48,905 nt of DNA from Clostridia bacterium. Lineage in GTDB: Bacteria > Bacillota > Clostridia > Acetivibrionales > DSM-2933. The stretch is taken from the NCBI GenBank assembly GCA_026418275.1, contig JAOABQ010000098.1, forward strand, positions 1 through 48,905. The letters are read 5' to 3'. This document shows, piece by piece, positions 44,962 to 48,905 of the stretch; position 1 is the first letter of the stretch; every line of letters begins with the position of its first letter. The translations under genes were made by a program, and so were the position numbers. The notes below the pieces were generated by a model, which was given only the letters and a program-made list of their open reading frames with translations, was not told where the DNA came from and did not search any database.

Positions 44962-46001
44962 AACATCCCCTCCATTTCCTTTTGAGCCTTGGAAACAAAT
45001 CTGGCTACCAATTTAGCTGCATTTTTTATATCTCCCAAATGAACAGTTTCTATGGGTGTATGCATATACCTTACAGGAATTGAAAGCAAAACAGTCGGTA
45101 TGCCCGAGCGGGAAATTTGAACAGCCCAAGCTTCTGTCCCCGTATCTTCCGGCTCACAGTCAGTCTGGAACGGTATATTCTCATCCTTTGCAGTTTCCAT
45201 AACTTTCTTTGTCAGGTTTTTATGTAGGTTGGGTCCAACTCCGATGGCAGGCCCCTTCCCCAGTACAAAGGTTTCATCCCTCGGTGCATCCGGAAGATCC
45301 CCATGACATGCATCGATTACTATTGCCATATCCGGTTCTACATTGTAAGCAGCAATGATAGCCCCCCTTAGACCAACTTCCTCCTGGGTGGTTGCAACAA
45401 AACAAACATCCATCTCACACTTTAATGAATCCAGTTGATCCATAATTCCCAAAAGAGTGGCAATCCCTGAGCGGTTGTCCATTGTTTTGGTGCTTATTTT
45501 AGAGTTTTGTAAAATGTTAGGATATGCTTTAAAAGAGATCACATCCCCAATAGAAATGATTTTGGAAAGTGCTTCCTTGCTTAAGCCGGTGTCAATGGAA
45601 AGTTCCTCAAGCTTTACCGCTTTTTTTGCTTCTTCCGGCTTTATGAGATGAGGCGGTTTTGCCCCAATTACACCTGGGACATCCTTTTTCCCATGAATGA
45701 TGACCTCCTGGGCAAGGAGTATTTTATTATCGAATCCTCCGACGTTAGAAAACTTAATAAATCCTCTTTCATCAATACTTTTTACCAAAAACCCTATTTC
45801 ATCCATGTGGGCAGAAATCATGATCTGCATTTTTTTCTTGCCCGACCCTTTTTTAAGCCCAATGACATTAAAAAATTTGTCGATTTTTACACTGTCGCAT
45901 TTTTCCTCAAACATTTCCTTTAACCGGCCGGACAACATCTTCTCATTTCCGGATACAGCCGGAAACCCGCTTAATTCCTTTAATTTTGCGATATAATCCA
46001 T
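44952..46001 (-). CDS. M42-family aminopeptidase (first of three)
   Basis: A 349-residue M42 peptidase. Residues are in ISAHMDEIGFLV, KTMDNRSGIATL, ATTQEEVGLRGAI, IVIDACHGDLP and YMHTPIETV. The motif is DNR in place of the usual DDR. Together with its two neighbours it forms an operon of diverged paralogues of 25-40 percent apparent identity by eye. The start MDYIAKLKELSGFPAVSGNE is typical. Confidence 0.92.
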   Translation of the reverse strand: MDYIAKLKELSGFPAVSGNEKMLSGRLKEMFEEKCDSVKIDKFFNVIGLKKGSGKKKMQIMISAHMDEIGFLVKSIDERGFIKFSNVGGFDNKILLAQEVIIHGKKDVPGVIGAKPPHLIKPEEAKKAVKLEELSIDTGLSKEALSKIISIGDVISFKAYPNILQNSKISTKTMDNRSGIATLLGIMDQLDSLKCEMDVCFVATTQEEVGLRGAIIAAYNVEPDMAIVIDACHGDLPDAPRDETFVLGKGPAIGVGPNLHKNLTKKVMETAKDENIPFQTDCEPEDTGTEAWAVQISRSGIPTVLLSIPVRYMHTPIETVHLGDIKNAAKLVARFVSKAQKEMEGMLCY

Positions 46002-46025
46002 GGATTCACCTCAATTTGTCTATTT

Positions 46026-46187
46026 TTATTGCTTCCTTTTGCTTCTCATATTAAAAATGAAAAAGGATACTGCAATGATAATATATATGAATGCACTGAC
46101 CTCTCTATAAAATCCTATAAATAATATATTGCAAATTAAAAGTAAAAATCCAATCAATAATATCCAAGCAAATATTTGTCTTTTCAT
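46026..46187 (-). CDS. small membrane protein, 53 residues
   Basis: A 53-residue open frame found by reading the gap between rarA and the M42 genes. It starts at ATG 46187 with AAGGGAG 6 bases upstream, which overlaps the rarA stop codon region, so it is probably translated from the rarA message. The sequence has two hydrophobic segments (about residues 5-26 and 31-46), FAWILLIGFLLLICNILFIG and SAFIYIIIAVSFFIF, joined by a short YREV turn, and ends in the basic tail MRSKRKQ. The function is unknown. The excellent ribosome binding site and clean two-helix pattern make it more credible than a chance frame. Confidence 0.6.
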   Translation of the reverse strand: MKRQIFAWILLIGFLLLICNILFIGFYREVSAFIYIIIAVSFFIFNMRSKRKQ

Positions 46188-46198
46188 TATAAACTCCC

Positions 46199-47491
46199 TT
46201 AAGTTTTATTTTTTCTTACCTTTTCAAGCCATTCCTTTATTTTGTTTTCATATCCGTTGGAAGTCGGTTCGTAATAAACGGTACCCGCCATTTCCTCAGG
46301 CAAGTACTCCTGTTTTACAAAATTCCCTGCATAATCATGGGCATATTTGTAGCCCTTGCCGTATCCCAGCTCCTTCATCCCTGGTGTAACTGCATTCCGA
46401 AGGTGCAAGGGTACATCCCCCGTCCTTCGGCTGGATACATCCTCTATCGCCTTATTGATTGCCATATAACTGGCATTGGACTTGGGACTTGTAGCAACCA
46501 TCACAGCCGCCTGAGCAAGGATAATTCTGGCTTCAGGCATTCCAATCATCCTAACTGCCTCAGCGGCTGCAACCGCCACATTGAGGGCTGACGGGTTCGC
46601 CATACCCACATCCTCCGAAGCACAAATAATGATCCTTCTGGCCAGGAATTCGATATCTTCCCCTGCATATAGGGCTCTGGCCAGGTAGAATACCGCCGCA
46701 TCCGGATCACTTCCCCGCATGGATTTAATCATTGCACTAATATTGTCATAGTGATTATCCCCGGATTTATCAAAAGTAATCGCTTTCTTCTGAAAACATT
46801 CTTCAATGGTCCCCAGGTCAATGTGAATTTTCCCATCTTCCCTCAAAGGAGAAGTCATCACCGCAAGTTCAATGGCATTTAAGGCAATCCGCCCATCCCC
46901 GTTGCAGGATTCGGCCAGATAATGGAGCGCATAATCCTCTACTTCCAAATCATAGTTTCCCAGTCCTCTTTCCTTATCCACCAAAGCATTTCGAACCAAC
47001 TTTACAATATTCTCATTGGTTAATGGCTTTAGCATAAATACCGAGGATCTGGATATCAAGGCTTTATTCACTTCAAAGTAGGGATTTTCGGTTGTTGCCC
47101 CGATAAGAACAATGGTACCATTCTCAACGTATGGAAGTAAAGCATCCTGCTGTGCTTTGTTAAAACGGTGAATTTCATCTACAAAAAGAACCGTTTTCCC
47201 TCCGGGATTTAATATAGGATTGCCGCTGTCCGCCACAATTCTTTTGATATCCGCAACTCCCGCAGTTACTGCATTTAATTTTTCAAAATTGGATTTGGTT
47301 GTTGAGGCTATAATTCTGGCCAGAGAGGTCTTACCTGTCCCTGGTGGACCGTATAATATAATCGATGTAATCCGGTCTGCCTTGATCATCCTGTACAGCA
47401 GCTTTCCAGGCCCAACAATGTGTTCCTGCCCGGCAAATTCTTCAATGGTCCTGGGGCACATCCTATATGCCAGAGGTTGTTTTTCTGCCAT
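46199..47491 (-). CDS. rarA: replication-associated recombination protein RarA
   Basis: A 430-residue AAA+ ATPase of the RarA/MgsA/WRNIP1 family that acts at stalled replication forks. Walker A is GPPGTGKTSLAR, Walker B is LFVDEIHRFNK, sensor 1 is IGATTENPYFEVN, and the clamp-loader-like C-terminal half has FYLARALYAGEDIEFLARR and the phrase LRNAVTPGMKELGYGKGYKYAHD. Full length and typical. A small membrane protein gene follows. Confidence 0.94.
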   Translation of the reverse strand: MAEKQPLAYRMCPRTIEEFAGQEHIVGPGKLLYRMIKADRITSIILYGPPGTGKTSLARIIASTTKSNFEKLNAVTAGVADIKRIVADSGNPILNPGGKTVLFVDEIHRFNKAQQDALLPYVENGTIVLIGATTENPYFEVNKALISRSSVFMLKPLTNENIVKLVRNALVDKERGLGNYDLEVEDYALHYLAESCNGDGRIALNAIELAVMTSPLREDGKIHIDLGTIEECFQKKAITFDKSGDNHYDNISAMIKSMRGSDPDAAVFYLARALYAGEDIEFLARRIIICASEDVGMANPSALNVAVAAAEAVRMIGMPEARIILAQAAVMVATSPKSNASYMAINKAIEDVSSRRTGDVPLHLRNAVTPGMKELGYGKGYKYAHDYAGNFVKQEYLPEEMAGTVYYEPTSNGYENKIKEWLEKVRKNKT

Positions 47492-47619
47492 AAAACCTCC
47501 TAGTTACTATGTTGTTACAGCATATATTTTATTCCAAAATAAGAAATGGGACAAGGTCTTAAAAGTACTTTTTGCATTCTTACAGCAGTATTTTATAAAT
47601 CAAATTCTTTTGATCAAGC

Positions 47620-48249
47620 TTATCTTACATCGATAGGCTGCAGCCAAACCTTAATAAACCTTAGTTTTCCATTCCAATCCTTTGCAATGGCTGGTATCCC
47701 CGGCTGGTTCAATTCTCTGATTTCCAGCATCACATTTCTCTCATGCACATCCTTATACCGTTTTTTATATTCCTCAAATTTAGAGGCTAAAAATGAATGA
47801 AGCCAGGATGTAAGAATACTGTCGATCCATCTTTTCCTTTGGGGATCATACTGAAACCGCCCCCATTCATATCCATGCACAAACTCCCGTACTCTTATAA
47901 GTCCTGTAAAAGTTAAACCGATAACCGCCCCGGGTTTTAATTTTACATTTCTAAATCCTTCTATTCTTTTATCAAAAAAGTATTGCCCTCCCACAAAACG
48001 CCCGTTCAAATAGTGCTTTTCATCTATCGCTTCCAGCGCAAACACCTTGTTTTCATGGTCACATATGCAAAATACTGCCTTCTCCTCACCAGCCCCTAAG
48101 TATATGGATGTCCAGTTTGGATCGGGGATCACAAGGCTTCCCTTTGAAAATTTCATGTTGGAAATAACCTGATGGTGATAGTCGGTAAAGTCATGTGCTT
48201 TTATTTTTACTACAGGCTTTATCTGGTTTTGGAAATTGAGAATGATCAT
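47620..48249 (-). CDS. protein of unknown function
   Basis: A 209-residue soluble protein without a signal peptide or membrane segment. It is rich in aromatic and basic residues, especially in the second half (HGYEWGRFQYDPQRKRWIDS and LASKFEEYKKRYKD), and has two Cys near residue 62. I do not recognise the family. A GGGGGAA site lies a few bases before its ATG. It lies 128 bases from rarA and next to an IS element, and may be independent. Confidence 0.65.
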   Translation of the reverse strand: MIILNFQNQIKPVVKIKAHDFTDYHHQVISNMKFSKGSLVIPDPNWTSIYLGAGEEKAVFCICDHENKVFALEAIDEKHYLNGRFVGGQYFFDKRIEGFRNVKLKPGAVIGLTFTGLIRVREFVHGYEWGRFQYDPQRKRWIDSILTSWLHSFLASKFEEYKKRYKDVHERNVMLEIRELNQPGIPAIAKDWNGKLRFIKVWLQPIDVR

Positions 48250-48525
48250 AGTTCCCCCAAGTTGGTTTACAAGGTTTTATATATATTTTCCCATATATTT
48301 TCCTGATGTTCAATTGGATTTCCAATAAAACATCTTATTCTAATTCAAATTTAAATTTGTTATTCATCTACATTTCAGAGTATTCATTTGTAGATGTGTT
48401 ATCAAAAAATATTGTTAAAATGCTTACCTCTCATTCGTCAGCGCACAGTAAAACGGTGCCTGTTGTTTTTGGCAATATAGAATTCAAGCATTCCGGAACT
48501 TAATTTTCCAAGCACCCCATATCCA
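48250..48525. other. non-coding stretch containing the right end of an IS21-type element
   Basis: Between the istB stop and the unknown gene there is no supportable gene. TCAGCGCACAG near 48438-48448 may mark the end of the IS. The remainder is AT-rich. Confidence 0.5.
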
Positions 48526-48905
48526 TTATTGGGATCTAATGGTTGAGTGAGTAAGTCTGTAGCTTTGCCCCTGAAAAACCAACAAATAACTATGGTGCAC
48601 AAGCCTGTCGATAATAGCACTTGTCAGTTTTTCATCATAGAAAATACCGTTCCATTTACTAAACTCAAGATTGGTAGTAATTATCACGCTCCTTTTTTCA
48701 TAGCATTCAGAAATAACCTGAAATAGAAGTTGTGATCCTTCCTTCTCGAAAGGCACATAGCCCCATTCATCACAAATCAATAGATCTGTTTTCTCAATCT
48801 GCTTTAAGAACCTCTTAAGCTCACCTCTTGCCTTGGCTTCACCCAGATGATTAACAAGTGATGCTGTCCGAAAAAACTTAACCTTTTTACCAGCTGAACA
48901 AGCTG
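48526..48905 (-). CDS. istB: IS21-family helper ATPase IstB, 5' end outside the window
   Basis: The C-terminal 125 or so residues of an IstB-like AAA+ protein, open at the window edge. ACSAGKKVKFFRTASLVNHL is followed by LLICDEWGYVPFEKEG (Walker B region), LLFQVISECYEKRSVIITTN and the C-terminal SAIIDRLVHHSYLLVFQGQS in part. IstB helps the IstA transposase choose targets. The expected istA gene would lie beyond the right edge. The frame is intact as far as visible. Confidence 0.88.
   Translation of the reverse strand, partial: ACSAGKKVKFFRTASLVNHLGEAKARGELKRFLKQIEKTDLLICDEWGYVPFEKEGSQLLFQVISECYEKRSVIITTNLEFSKWNGIFYDEKLTSAIIDRLVHHSYLLVFQGQSYRLTHSTIRSQ

Noticed and set aside
48438..48620. 60-residue minus-strand frame overlapping the end of istB
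   Set aside because: It overlaps istB in another frame and lies across the probable IS end; no independent start signal.
1..48905. CRISPR arrays, rRNA and tRNA genes, prophage genes
   Set aside because: No regularly spaced direct repeats, no conserved rRNA or tRNA segments and no phage structural or integrase genes were seen on either strand.

Overview
The window is low-GC, densely coded DNA of a strictly anaerobic Firmicute, most likely a cellulolytic-type member of class Clostridia (Acetivibrio / Ruminiclostridium / Clostridium sensu lato). The evidence is the AT-rich intergenic DNA with strong AGGAGG-type ribosome binding sites, a single-membrane type IV pilus cluster without a secretin gene, ferredoxin-linked enzymes (an EtfA with a ferredoxin domain, and indolepyruvate:ferredoxin oxidoreductase), a DinR-type SOS box in front of recA, and a fermentative L-lactate dehydrogenase. 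The genus is inferred; no rRNA or tRNA gene is present to fix it.

Layout. (1) About 1-492: non-coding DNA with a possible transposase remnant and two terminators. (2) 493-16065, all minus strand: a type IV pilus operon read pilB, pilT, pilM, pilC, pilA (major pilin), a minor prepilin, pilN, pilO, a PilW-like prepilin, a very large PilX-like prepilin, then a lipoprotein and a secreted stalk-domain protein. (3) 16066-16948: an 880-bp AT-rich divergent spacer. (4) 16949-20281, plus strand: acyl-CoA dehydrogenase, EtfB and a ferredoxin-domain EtfA, the gene set of a flavin-based electron-bifurcating enoyl-CoA reductase. (5) 20419-25219, minus: cinA, murJ, recA (SOS box) and recX. (6) 25703-31790, plus: ldh, then a moxR-DUF58-transglutaminase cluster. 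(7) 31886-33173, minus: a small membrane protein and two tandem PspC proteins. (8) 33363-40939, minus: a LctP-type permease, two phenylacetate-CoA ligases flanking iorA-iorB, and a double-ACT protein, which together suggest interconversion of arylacetates and aromatic 2-oxoacids. (9) 41104-48249, minus: a beta-CASP nuclease, three tandem M42 aminopeptidases, a newly noted 53-residue membrane protein, rarA and an unknown gene. (10) The right edge cuts into an IS21-family istB gene.

How the parts work together. The pilus operon encodes both extension (PilB) and retraction (PilT) motors, the PilM-N-O-C assembly platform and at least four prepilin-like proteins, but no prepilin peptidase, which must lie elsewhere. 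PilB carries two MshEN domains; only the second keeps the c-di-GMP-binding signature, so pilus extension is probably controlled by c-di-GMP. The pilA gene is bracketed by hairpins, including a perfect 18-bp stem just after it, which may set pilin abundance apart from the rest of the operon. The three genes at the end of the operon (giant PilX-like protein, lipoprotein, stalk protein) are the least described part and may form a pilus tip or envelope anchor. The electron-bifurcating and arylacetate modules both exchange electrons with ferredoxin, fitting a fermentative anaerobe.
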